Shown here: positions 16,785 through 24,434 of the stretch, piece by piece | Numbering within the stretch: the stretch's first letter is position 1 | How the letters are laid out: the number at the start of each line of letters is the position of its first letter | Assembly (NCBI RefSeq): GCF_003202035.1 | Contig: NZ_QJKC01000015.1 | Coordinates: 1-64,000, forward strand | Length of the DNA: 64,000 bases | Direction: 5' to 3' | DNA from: Aquitalea magnusonii | GTDB lineage: Bacteria > Pseudomonadota > Gammaproteobacteria > Burkholderiales > Chromobacteriaceae | Translations under genes and position numbers: made by a program | The notes under the pieces: model-generated | What the model saw: the letters and a program-made list of their open reading frames with translations, nothing else | Told to the model about the DNA's origin: nothing | Databases searched by the model: none

Positions 16785-16808
16785 GGTTGCCGGCCCGCGC
16801 CGGCAACC
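16785..16808 (+). terminator. Perfect GC-rich hairpin between bufA copy 2 and bufB (attenuator)
   Basis: GGTTGCCGGC (16785-16794) and GCCGGCAACC (16799-16808) form a 10-bp perfect stem with a 4-nt loop, followed by TTCCCTTC. The weak T-rich tail suggests partial termination or a stabilised precursor mRNA, so that peptide is made in excess over the modifying enzyme. Confidence 0.65.
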
Positions 16809-16840
16809 TTCCCTTCACCTCCCTTCCGGTAAACCTGGTC

Positions 16841-17671
16841 ATGACTCCGTCTTCCCTTCCCGCCGTCGCCGGCATCGGCTTGCGCGCACCCCACTATCGT
16901 CAGGTCATGGACACCCTGCCGCCACTAGGCTGGGTGGAAGTCCACAGCGAAAACTTTTTCGATGGCGGCATGCCCTTGGCCATGCTGCAGCGGGTGGCCA
17001 GCCACTATCCGCTGTCGCTGCACGGCGTGGGACTGGGACTGGGTTCGCTGGTACGTCCGGACGGAGAGCATCTGGCCGCCCTCAAGCGGCTGGTGGATGC
17101 CATCAAGCCGCCCGCGGTATCGGAACACCTGTCGTTCAACCACAGTGCCCAGCGCTATGTGAACGACCTGCTGCCCATCCCCTATACCATGGCCTCGCTG
17201 GCGGTGATTGCCAGCCATGTGGATGAAACGCAGCAGGCGCTGGGACGGCGCATCCTGCTGGAAAACCTGTCCAGCTATGTGGAGTTTCCCGGCAACGAGA
17301 TGAACGAAGGCGAGTTTCTGGCCGAACTGGTGGCCCGCACCGGCTGTGGTCTGCTGCTGGACGTCAACAATCTCTACGTCAACGGCATCAATCTGGGCAC
17401 GGACGTGCAGGCCGTACTCTCTGCGCTACCCGCAGCGGCGATTGGCGAAATCCACCTGGCCGGCTATAGCGAGGGCGAAGGCATGCTGGTGGACACCCAC
17501 AGCCAGCCGGTGCATCCCGGCGTATGGCAGCTGTACGCCCAGGTCATCACCAGCATCGGCCCGCGCCCGACGCTGATTGAGTGGGACCTGGACATTCCGC
17601 CACTGGACACGCTGCAGGCCGAAGCAGCCAAGGCCGACACCATCCTGCAAGGAGCACGCCATGACGCCTGA
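16841..17671 (+). CDS. bufB: BufB, multinuclear non-heme iron oxidative enzyme (MNIO, DUF692)
   Basis: A 276-residue DUF692 protein with a TIM-barrel pattern. Conserved blocks that carry the metal ligands of MNIO enzymes are visible: EVHSENFFDGG (residues 33-43), LHGVGLGLG (60-68), VSEHLSFN, ENLSSY, LLLDVNNLYVN, EIHLAGY, DTHSQPVH and EWDLDIPP. Family members carry two or three irons and oxidise precursor cysteines; in bufferin systems they form thiooxazoles with BufC as partner. The ATG at 16841 is used; an earlier in-frame ATG at 16787 lies inside the upstream hairpin. It overlaps bufC by 11 bp. Confidence 0.92.
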   Translation: MTPSSLPAVAGIGLRAPHYRQVMDTLPPLGWVEVHSENFFDGGMPLAMLQRVASHYPLSLHGVGLGLGSLVRPDGEHLAALKRLVDAIKPPAVSEHLSFNHSAQRYVNDLLPIPYTMASLAVIASHVDETQQALGRRILLENLSSYVEFPGNEMNEGEFLAELVARTGCGLLLDVNNLYVNGINLGTDVQAVLSALPAAAIGEIHLAGYSEGEGMLVDTHSQPVHPGVWQLYAQVITSIGPRPTLIEWDLDIPPLDTLQAEAAKADTILQGARHDA

Positions 17672-18410
17672 AGCACGCTGGCAGGCAGAGCTGCTGGAGC
17701 TGATCGCCCATACCGCGCAGCAGCCGGATGCCGCTCTGGGCCTGCGCCCGGCCGGACTGGCGGTCTATCGCAACAACTACCGCGTCGGCCTGATCGAAAC
17801 CCTCAAGATGATCTATCCGGTGACCGGCCAGATCGTCGGCGAGGAATTCATGACCGGGCTGGCCCGTGAATACAGCAAGCAGCACGCCTCATACAGTGGC
17901 AATCTGCACCGCTATGGCGGCAGCTTTGGTGATTTCCTGCAGGACTTCCCGCCGGCACAGACACTGCCTTATCTGGCCGATGTGGCCCGGCTGGAATGGG
18001 CAGTGCACCGCAGCTATTACGCCATCGACCAGACCCCGCTGACGGCCAGCGCGCTGACGGACATCCATCCGGAACAGTTCGGCCAGCTGCGCTTCGCTTT
18101 TTGCGACAGCAGCCGCGCATTGTCATCCCGCTGGCCGGTGGTCTCGATCTGGCAGGGACACCAACCCGGACAGACGCTGAATGTGAACCTGGAGGCCGGC
18201 GGCGAACCGGCACTGGTCAGCCGCCACGCCGGCAAGGTCCGGGTGCAGGCAGAAACGGCCGGCATGGCCGCACTATTGCTGGCGCTGCAGGATGGCCAGC
18301 CGCTGGGCGAGGCCGCCGGGCAGGCCCTGGCAGCACAGGATGATTTCGATCTGCAAGCCGGGCTGGCACGGCTGTTTGCCGATGGCCTGCTCAGCCACTA
18401 CCAACTGTAA
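17661..18410 (+). CDS. bufC: BufC, partner protein of the MNIO enzyme (DUF2063)
   Basis: A 249-residue protein. The N-terminal half is the DUF2063 domain: LGLRPAGLAVYRNNYRVGLI, then LKMIYPVTGQIVGEEFMTGL and YGGSFGDFLQDFP, with LPYLADVARLEWAVHRSYYA at the end of the domain. The C-terminal part is a small mixed domain. In MNIO systems this partner binds the precursor leader and docks it to BufB. AAGGAG precedes the ATG, which lies inside the end of bufB, so the two are translationally coupled. Confidence 0.9.
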   Translation: MTPEARWQAELLELIAHTAQQPDAALGLRPAGLAVYRNNYRVGLIETLKMIYPVTGQIVGEEFMTGLAREYSKQHASYSGNLHRYGGSFGDFLQDFPPAQTLPYLADVARLEWAVHRSYYAIDQTPLTASALTDIHPEQFGQLRFAFCDSSRALSSRWPVVSIWQGHQPGQTLNVNLEAGGEPALVSRHAGKVRVQAETAGMAALLLALQDGQPLGEAAGQALAAQDDFDLQAGLARLFADGLLSHYQL

Positions 18411-18479
18411 AACCACGCAGGCAGCCCATCCGCCAGCACGCGGAGGGACGCGGCTTGCCCACCTCACGGGAGACCGACC

Positions 18480-18947
18480 ATGCAAGTTCTCAGACAAAAA
18501 CTGCTGCCGCTGCAGCGGCTGTTCGACCAGGCCAGTCACACCGCCCGTCCGCTGGTGCTGCTGCTGTTCCGGCTGTGGGTGGCCAATGTGTTTTTCAAAT
18601 CCGGCCTGACCAAGCTGGAGGACTGGGACACCACGCTATTGCTGTTTTCCAATGACTACCATGTGCCGCTGCTGCCACCCGCGCTGGCCGCGGTGATGGG
18701 CACCTTTGGCGAAACGGTGTTTTCCAGCCTGCTGGTGGCCGGCCTGTTTGGCCGCTTTGCCGCCGCCGGGCTGTTCGTGGTCAACCTGATGGCCGTCATC
18801 AGCTATCCCGACCTCACCGACATCACCCGCCAGTTCCACTACTACTGGGCCATGCTGCTGCTGACCCTGTTTGCTTTCGGCCCCGGCTGCCTGTCGCTGG
18901 ATGCCGCCTGGCGGAGCTGGCGCGGCAAGCCGCGCTTGCCGGCCTGA
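18480..18947 (+). CDS. DoxX-family membrane protein of the bufferin cluster
   Basis: A 155-residue inner-membrane protein with four predicted spans. DoxX features are ARPLVLLLFRLWVANVFFKSGL, FGETVFSSLLVAGLFGRFAA and a C-terminal span FHYYWAMLLLTLFAFGPGCLSLD. DoxX proteins are a usual fifth gene of bufferin clusters; their role there is not established and may be redox or metal handling at the membrane. A GGGAG precedes the ATG, 69 bp after bufC. Confidence 0.85.
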   Translation: MQVLRQKLLPLQRLFDQASHTARPLVLLLFRLWVANVFFKSGLTKLEDWDTTLLLFSNDYHVPLLPPALAAVMGTFGETVFSSLLVAGLFGRFAAAGLFVVNLMAVISYPDLTDITRQFHYYWAMLLLTLFAFGPGCLSLDAAWRSWRGKPRLPA

Positions 18948-19069
18948 AGCCTGCGGGCAGGCCCGGCGCGGCACCAGCCGCCGCCAGCCTGCCCTGATAC
19001 ACGGGCATTCCGGCAGACTGCCCGGCAGTGGCATAATGGCGTATTGCCCAACTCCACATCCGCCCGCCC

Positions 19070-19912
19070 ATGTCTCTTACCCTCGTCATCCAGTCCCCCC
19101 GTCTCGACAGCAAGGAATTGCAGGAACTGGCCGCACTGGCCGGTGCCAGCCGCATCAGCCAGCCCTCGCTCGAATGTGCCCGGCTGGAGCAGGCCGACCC
19201 GGCCAGCCGTGATGCCATCAGCGCCTGCTGCCAGGCCCTGGGCTACGACTTCGCCTTTGTCGACAGCAGCCTGCAGCTGGCCAACTTCGGCCTGCTGGTG
19301 TCCGATATGGACTCCACCCTGATCACCATCGAGTGCATCGACGAAATCGCCGACATGCAGGGCATCAAGCCGCAGGTGGCCGCCATTACCGAACGCTCGA
19401 TGCGTGGCGAACTGGACTTCTCCGCCTCGCTGCGCGAACGGGTGAGCCTGCTGGCCGGCCTGCCGGAAAGCGCGCTGGAAAAGGTCTATAAAGAACGCCT
19501 GCAACTGAGCCCCGGCGCCGAGCAGCTGCTGGCCAGCTGCAAGGAAAACGGCATCCGCTTCATGCTGGTTTCCGGCGGTTTCACCTTCTTTACCGAAAAA
19601 CTCAAGCAGCAACTGGGTCTGGACTACGCCTACGCCAACCAGCTGGAAGTGGTGGACGGCAAACTGACCGGCCGCGTGGTGGGCGAGATAGTCGACGCCG
19701 CCGCCAAGCAGCGCCTGCTGATTGAAAAACGCACACAACTGGGCTTGCGCCCGGATCAGGTCATCGCCATGGGTGATGGCGCCAACGACCTGCTGATGCT
19801 GGGAGAGGCCGGCGTCGGCATCGCCTACCGCGCCAAGCCGGTGGTGCAGGCCCAGGCCGATGTGGCCATCAATGTCATGGGGCTGGACGGCGTCAGCAGA
19901 CTGTTCGCCTGA
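19070..19912 (+). CDS. serB: Phosphoserine phosphatase
   Basis: A 280-residue SerB of the haloacid dehalogenase superfamily. An N-terminal domain (about 1-80) is followed by the catalytic DMDSTLITIECIDEIADMQG, then MLVSGGFTFF (motif II), and AMGDGANDLLMLGEAGVGIA (motif III) with the metal-binding aspartate. It hydrolyses phosphoserine to serine in the last step of serine synthesis. The length is usual for the two-domain form. It is followed closely (23 bp) by a small gene of unknown role. Confidence 0.95.
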   Translation: MSLTLVIQSPRLDSKELQELAALAGASRISQPSLECARLEQADPASRDAISACCQALGYDFAFVDSSLQLANFGLLVSDMDSTLITIECIDEIADMQGIKPQVAAITERSMRGELDFSASLRERVSLLAGLPESALEKVYKERLQLSPGAEQLLASCKENGIRFMLVSGGFTFFTEKLKQQLGLDYAYANQLEVVDGKLTGRVVGEIVDAAAKQRLLIEKRTQLGLRPDQVIAMGDGANDLLMLGEAGVGIAYRAKPVVQAQADVAINVMGLDGVSRLFA

Positions 19913-19935
19913 TTGCCCATTGCGAGGAGAGCGTC

Positions 19936-20448
19936 ATGAGCCCGCTGCCACAGCTGGACAGTGCCAGTTTCGATGCCATGTTGCCGCTGAGCGTGCACTT
20001 GCTCAGCGAAGAGCAATGCTCACCGGCGCGCCAGCGCGAAACCCGGCTGGCGCTGCGGGTGCTGGCCGCACCCAGCGAAACGCCGGAAGAACCCGACCCG
20101 ATGCTGGTGAGGCTGGAGGCCAAGCTGGATCTGGCGCTGGAAATCTCGCTGCTCGGCCATCACCCCGACCGACCGCCACTGACCCGCTGCCGGCTGGGAC
20201 TGGACAGCATCGCCTGGTTGTCCGACCACCCGTGGCGGGTGGGTGACACGGTGCAGATCGCCCTGTCGCCCAATGCCGATTCGGCGCTGATGCTGTTTCT
20301 GGCCGCGCGCATCGAGGCGCAGTGCCCGACACCGGACGAGGCCTATGCCATTACCGCCCGCCTGCAACTGCCGGCAGACGAACAGACCGGCCCGCTATGG
20401 GAACGCTGGGTTTTCCGCCGCCACCGCCGCGCCATCCTGGAACGCTGA
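19936..20448 (+). CDS. Putative atypical PilZ-like protein
   Basis: A 170-residue soluble protein without signal peptide or membrane span. The order of elements resembles atypical (tPilZ) domains: a helical stretch DPMLVRLEAKLDLALEISLL (residues 55-75), a short GLDSIAWL strand, WRVGDTVQIALSP, a barrel strand LMLFLAARIEAQ and a C-terminal helix WERWVFRRHRRAILER. The canonical RxxxR and DxSxxG motifs of c-di-GMP binding are not present. I do not recognise a specific function. It follows serB at 23 bp and precedes a PAS/GGDEF-like gene, which would fit a signalling role (inference). Confidence 0.5.
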   Translation: MSPLPQLDSASFDAMLPLSVHLLSEEQCSPARQRETRLALRVLAAPSETPEEPDPMLVRLEAKLDLALEISLLGHHPDRPPLTRCRLGLDSIAWLSDHPWRVGDTVQIALSPNADSALMLFLAARIEAQCPTPDEAYAITARLQLPADEQTGPLWERWVFRRHRRAILER

Positions 20449-20551
20449 AACACCGCCAGCGGCGGCTGCCGTCTGCAGGTGAAATCCTCCGCCTGCTGGC
20501 TTAGACTGAACACATCAGGCACTCAACTGCCATTCAGCCCAGGTATGCCCC

Positions 20552-21487
20552 ATGGCCAGCTTCCCCTCTTTCCAGTCGCTGATCGACACCGTGCAAGGTG
20601 CCCTGTTGCTGGCACAGCCCGCCAGCGGCCGCATCATCAGCGCCAACCAGCTGGCGGCCATCCTGCTGGCCACACCGCACGACGAATTGCTGGGCCGCGA
20701 TTTCGTGCAGTATCTGCAGCACCCGGCCGATGCCGCCGAACTCATGACCTTGCTGGCCAGCAACAGCATGGTCTATAACCGGCGCCTGCAAATGAAAACC
20801 GCCACCGGCCGGCATTTCGAGGTGCAGCTATCGCTGCGCGAGGTGCTGCTGGATGACAGCATGACGCTGGTGATCAGCTTCAGTGACCGTACCGAAAGTC
20901 AGCTGATGAGCCAATTGCTCAATTTCGAACACCAACTGGTGGAACGCTCGCTCAATCTGGTGAAAAGCATGAAGCACGAACAACAGCCCAGCCACGATGA
21001 CGACCAGCTCACCGGCGTGGTGGGCATGCCGCAACTACTGAGCGGAGCGCATGCCGAAACCGGGCGCATCCGCCGCTATGGCGGCGATCTGTCAGGCATG
21101 GCGGTGCAACTGATCAATATTCCGCAGCTGATCCCGCAACAGGACAATGGCTCGGCCCGACGCCACCTGCTGCGGCTGGCCGGCAGCCTGTGCGTGCAGA
21201 GCACGCGTGACAGCGATCAGGTGGCACGGCAGGAAGATGATGTGTTTCTGGTGCTGATGCCCAATACCAATCTGGAAGGCGCCCACGAACTGGGACGCAG
21301 GCTGCTGCACTCGCTGGGCCAACTGACCTATATCCATCAGGGACAGGAACAAAAGGCCCAGGCCTGCATCGGCATCAGTGCGCTGCGGCGGGAAGAAAAC
21401 TCGCCCAATGCCATGCTGGAGCGTTTGCAGGGTGCATTGAGCCTGGCGCGCATTGCCGGCGCCAACCAGATACACCGCCAGGCCTGA
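20552..21487 (+). CDS. PAS-domain protein with a degenerate GGDEF domain
   Basis: A 311-residue cytoplasmic protein. Residues 5-120 form a PAS domain (DTVQGALLLAQPASGRIISA, RDFVQYLQHPADAAELMTLL). After a linker at about 130-150, a GGDEF-like fold begins with DDQLTGVVGMPQLL and continues with RIRRYGGDLSGMAVQLI. At the signature position the sequence is RQEDDVFLVLMP in place of RYGGDEFLVLLP, so the GG and the catalytic acid are lost and diguanylate cyclase activity is unlikely. It may sense GTP or act as a scaffold or receptor. Preceded by a putative PilZ-like gene. Confidence 0.7.
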   Translation: MASFPSFQSLIDTVQGALLLAQPASGRIISANQLAAILLATPHDELLGRDFVQYLQHPADAAELMTLLASNSMVYNRRLQMKTATGRHFEVQLSLREVLLDDSMTLVISFSDRTESQLMSQLLNFEHQLVERSLNLVKSMKHEQQPSHDDDQLTGVVGMPQLLSGAHAETGRIRRYGGDLSGMAVQLINIPQLIPQQDNGSARRHLLRLAGSLCVQSTRDSDQVARQEDDVFLVLMPNTNLEGAHELGRRLLHSLGQLTYIHQGQEQKAQACIGISALRREENSPNAMLERLQGALSLARIAGANQIHRQA

Positions 21488-21493
21488 GCGGGC

Positions 21494-22126
21494 TCAGCCA
21501 CGGCCCTGGCGGGCCAGATGCACAGCCATGACCGCCAGCACGCCGCCCATCAGCCAGCGCTGCAGGCGCAAAAACAGCGGACGGCCACTCAGGAAACGCG
21601 CCATGCTGCCGGCCAGCAACAGCAGCAGCGCATTGACCAGCAGGCTGATGGTGATCTGGGTAAAGCCCAGCCACAGCGACTGGGCCAGCACACTGCCCTG
21701 CGCGGTATCGATAAACTGCGGCAGCAGCGACAGATACATCACCGCCACCTTGGGATTCAACAGATTGGTCAGCATGCCCATGGCAAACAGCTTGCGTGGG
21801 CTGTCTGCGGCCAGCTGGCGCAGCTCGAAAGGCGAGCGGCCACCCGGTCGCAGCGCCTGCCAGGCCAGATACATGAGATAGCCCGCCCCGGCCAAACGCA
21901 GCGCATCGTAAGCCAGCGGCACCGCCAGCAGCAGCGCGCTGATGCCCAGCGCGGCGCATAACATGTAGCAGAGAAAGCCCGCGCCGACGCCCGCCAGCGA
22001 AATCAGGCCGGCGCGCCGCCCCTGGCAGATGGAGCGCGACAAGAGATAGGCCATATTGGGGCCTGGCGTCAGCACCATGCCCAGCGCCAGCAGGGCAAAG
22101 GTCAACCAGTGCAGGGACGGTGGCAT
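21494..22126 (-). CDS. LysE/RhtB-family amino-acid exporter
   Basis: A 210-residue inner-membrane protein with about six spans. The family signature GMVLTPGPNMAYLLSRSICQ is at residues 15-34, followed by GAGYLMYLAWQALR and GMLTNLLNPKVAVMYLSLLP. LysE/RhtB proteins export amino acids such as lysine, homoserine or threonine. It ends 7 bp from the convergent PAS/GGDEF gene and follows mpl on the same strand. The substrate is not deducible. Confidence 0.88.
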   Translation of the reverse strand: MPPSLHWLTFALLALGMVLTPGPNMAYLLSRSICQGRRAGLISLAGVGAGFLCYMLCAALGISALLLAVPLAYDALRLAGAGYLMYLAWQALRPGGRSPFELRQLAADSPRKLFAMGMLTNLLNPKVAVMYLSLLPQFIDTAQGSVLAQSLWLGFTQITISLLVNALLLLLAGSMARFLSGRPLFLRLQRWLMGGVLAVMAVHLARQGRG

Positions 22127-22152
22127 GGCGGGCTTTCTTCAGGGATGGGCGT

Positions 22153-23538
22153 TCAGTGTGCCTGAGCGGCAGCCAGTCCATCCAGCAGTTTCTGGTGAAT
22201 GCCACCGAAACCGCCATTGCTCATCACCAGGATATGGTCGCCGGTCTTGGCCTCGGCCAGAATGGCGGCGATCAGCGTATCCAGCTGGTCGAAGGTTTGC
22301 GCCTGGTCGCCCAGCGGCAGCAAGGCCTCGGCCGGGCTCCAGTTGAGGCCGGCGGCCGAGCAGAATACCCGGTCGGCCCGTGTCAGCGAGCCGGGCAAGG
22401 CGTCCTTCATGGTGCCCAGCTTCATGGTATTGGAGCGTGGCTCCAGCACCGCCAGAATGCGCGCGCTGCCGACATGGCGGCGCAAGCCTTCCAGCGTGGT
22501 GGCAATGGCGGTGGGGTGATGGGCAAAGTCGTCGTAGACGGTGATACCAGCCACCTGGCCACGCACTTCCATGCGGCGTTTGACATTGTCAAAGCGCGCC
22601 AGCGCGGCGATGGTATCGCGCACCGCCACGCCGGCATGGCGGGCAGCGGCAATGGCGGCCACCGCATTCAGGCGGTTGTGCTCGCCCAGCAGCTTCCACT
22701 CCACCCGGCCTTGCAGCTGGCCATGCAGCAGCACATCGAAATGTCCCTCGGCATCCGGCTCACCGGCCTGCCAGCCATCCGCCACGCCGAAAGCCTCCAC
22801 CGGCGTCCAGCAGCCACGTTCCAGCACCCGCGTGAGGCTGGCTTCGCGCCCGTTATTGACAATCAGGCCCTGCGCCGGAATGGTGCGCACCAGGTGATGG
22901 AACTGGGTTTCGATGGCGGCCAGGTCGGGGAAGATATCCGCGTGATCGTATTCCAGATTGTTCAGGATGGCAGTACGCGGACGGTAGTGGACAAACTTGG
23001 AACGCTTGTCGAAAAAGGCGGTGTCGTATTCATCGGCCTCGATCACAAAGAAGGGGCTGATGCTGGCCGGGTCCTGTGCCGGCACACCGGGCAGGCGGGC
23101 GGACACGCCAAAATTCTGCGGAATGCCGCCAATCAGGAAACCCGGCGCCAGGCCGGCATCTTCCAGAATCCACGCCAGCATGGAGCTGGTGGTGGTCTTG
23201 CCGTGGGTTCCGGCCACCGCCAGCACCCATTTGTCGTGCAGCACATTCTCGGCCAGCCACTGCGGGCCGGAAATATAGGGCAGCCCGCGATTGAGGATTT
23301 CCTCCATCAGCGGCTTGCCACGGCTCACCACATTACCGATGACATACACATCGGCCCCCAGCTCCAGCTGTTCGGCGCCAAAACCCTGGGTCAGAGTGAT
23401 GCCCATGGCCTCCAGCTGGGTACTCATCGGGGGATAGACGTTGGCATCACAACCGGTGACGGTGTGACCGGCCTGCTTGGCAATGGCAGCAATGCCGCCC
23501 ATGAAGGTGCCGCAAATGCCCAGGATATGAATGTGCAT
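22153..23538 (-). CDS. mpl: UDP-N-acetylmuramate:L-Ala-gamma-D-Glu-meso-DAP ligase
   Basis: A 461-residue Mur-ligase family enzyme. MHIHILGICGTFMGGIAAIA starts the Rossmann-type UDP domain, AVAGTHGKTTTSSMLAWILE is the ATP P-loop, and the central domain has NLEYDHADIF and GEHNRLNAVAAIAAA; VYDDFAHHPTAIATTLEGLR marks the C-terminal domain. Mpl recycles the murein tripeptide by joining it to UDP-MurNAc in the cytoplasm. The ATG at 23538 is used; an upstream in-frame start would add 19 unusual residues. Gene stands alone. Confidence 0.95.
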   Translation of the reverse strand: MHIHILGICGTFMGGIAAIAKQAGHTVTGCDANVYPPMSTQLEAMGITLTQGFGAEQLELGADVYVIGNVVSRGKPLMEEILNRGLPYISGPQWLAENVLHDKWVLAVAGTHGKTTTSSMLAWILEDAGLAPGFLIGGIPQNFGVSARLPGVPAQDPASISPFFVIEADEYDTAFFDKRSKFVHYRPRTAILNNLEYDHADIFPDLAAIETQFHHLVRTIPAQGLIVNNGREASLTRVLERGCWTPVEAFGVADGWQAGEPDAEGHFDVLLHGQLQGRVEWKLLGEHNRLNAVAAIAAARHAGVAVRDTIAALARFDNVKRRMEVRGQVAGITVYDDFAHHPTAIATTLEGLRRHVGSARILAVLEPRSNTMKLGTMKDALPGSLTRADRVFCSAAGLNWSPAEALLPLGDQAQTFDQLDTLIAAILAEAKTGDHILVMSNGGFGGIHQKLLDGLAAAQAH

Positions 23539-23683
23539 GACAGTAAATGCTGTGTTGACCGCGAGGGGGCTATTATAACGCCGCCTTGGCCGCATAATTC
23601 ACTTGTTCGCACGCCGCCCGTGACGCGGCACATTGCCCTCAATCACCGTGGTCAGCTAACGCTGCCCCCTCTGGAGAATCACC

Positions 23684-24370
23684 ATGACCCACGACCTCGT
23701 CATCCAGCGCCCCGACCAGCCACAGCAACTGATGCTGCTGTTTCATGGCGTGGGCGCCAGCCCGGAAAGCATGCAGCCAGTGGGCCAGTATCTGGCCAAA
23801 GGCTTTCCGCAGGCGCTGATTGTCAGCGTGGCCGGCAGCCATGCCAGCGATCTGGGCCAGGGTTTCCAATGGTTTTCGGTACAGGGCGTCACCGAGGAAA
23901 ATCGCCCGGCCCGGGTGGCCGCGGCCCTGCCCGACTTTTTTGCGGCAGTCACACGCTGGCAACAGGACAGCGGCCTGGGCCATGCGGCCACCGCACTGGT
24001 GGGTTTCAGCCAGGGTGCCATCATGGCGCTGGAAGCGGCCGCCGCCAGGCCGGAACTGGCCAGCCGCGTGCTGGCGTTCAGCGGCCGCTTCGCCAGCCTG
24101 CCAGACGCACCGCTGGCGCAGACCACGGTGCATCTGTTCCATGGCAAGGCGGATCCGGTGATTCCCTATCAGCACAGCGTTCAGGCGGCCGAGCATCTGA
24201 TCGCACTGGGCAGCGATGTCACAGCCGAGATCGAGCCCTTTGTCGGCCACCACATTGATGAAGATTTGCTGGAGAAGGCAAGGGACTACCTGCAAGCGCA
24301 TATTCCCCGCCATGTATGGGACGAAGCCATGCGCACCAGCCCGGAACCGGCGGCCATCAAGCCCAGGTAG
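23684..24370 (+). CDS. ypfH: Alpha/beta-hydrolase esterase (YpfH-like)
   Basis: A 228-residue carboxylesterase/phospholipase family enzyme. LMLLFHGVGASPESM gives the oxyanion region, ALVGFSQGAIMALEAAA the nucleophile elbow (Ser in GFSQG), HGKADPVIPYQHS the catalytic aspartate and FVGHHIDEDLL the histidine. It acts on short acyl or acylglycerol esters in the cytoplasm. A GGAG precedes the ATG. A strong hairpin follows before the convergent nhaD. Confidence 0.85.
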   Translation: MTHDLVIQRPDQPQQLMLLFHGVGASPESMQPVGQYLAKGFPQALIVSVAGSHASDLGQGFQWFSVQGVTEENRPARVAAALPDFFAAVTRWQQDSGLGHAATALVGFSQGAIMALEAAAARPELASRVLAFSGRFASLPDAPLAQTTVHLFHGKADPVIPYQHSVQAAEHLIALGSDVTAEIEPFVGHHIDEDLLEKARDYLQAHIPRHVWDEAMRTSPEPAAIKPR

Positions 24371-24396
24371 GCAGGCCCAGTTCAGCAAGCCGCATC

Positions 24397-24431
24397 CGGC
24401 GCGCGCCCCGCAGGGGCGGCGCGCCGTTTTT
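24397..24431. terminator. Terminator between the esterase gene and nhaD
   Basis: CGGCGCGC (24397-24404) pairs with GCGCGCCG (24419-24426), with an inner GCCCC/GGGGC stem and a single bulged G, followed by TTTTT. It serves the plus strand best. Confidence 0.8.
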
Positions 24432-24434
24432 GCA

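Noticed and set aside
22120-24258. A 712-codon open frame on the plus strand opposite mpl
   Set aside because: It is the antisense shadow of mpl, which has complete Mur-ligase motifs on the other strand; the frame reads as low-complexity Gln/His/Arg/Gly typical of GC-rich antisense frames.
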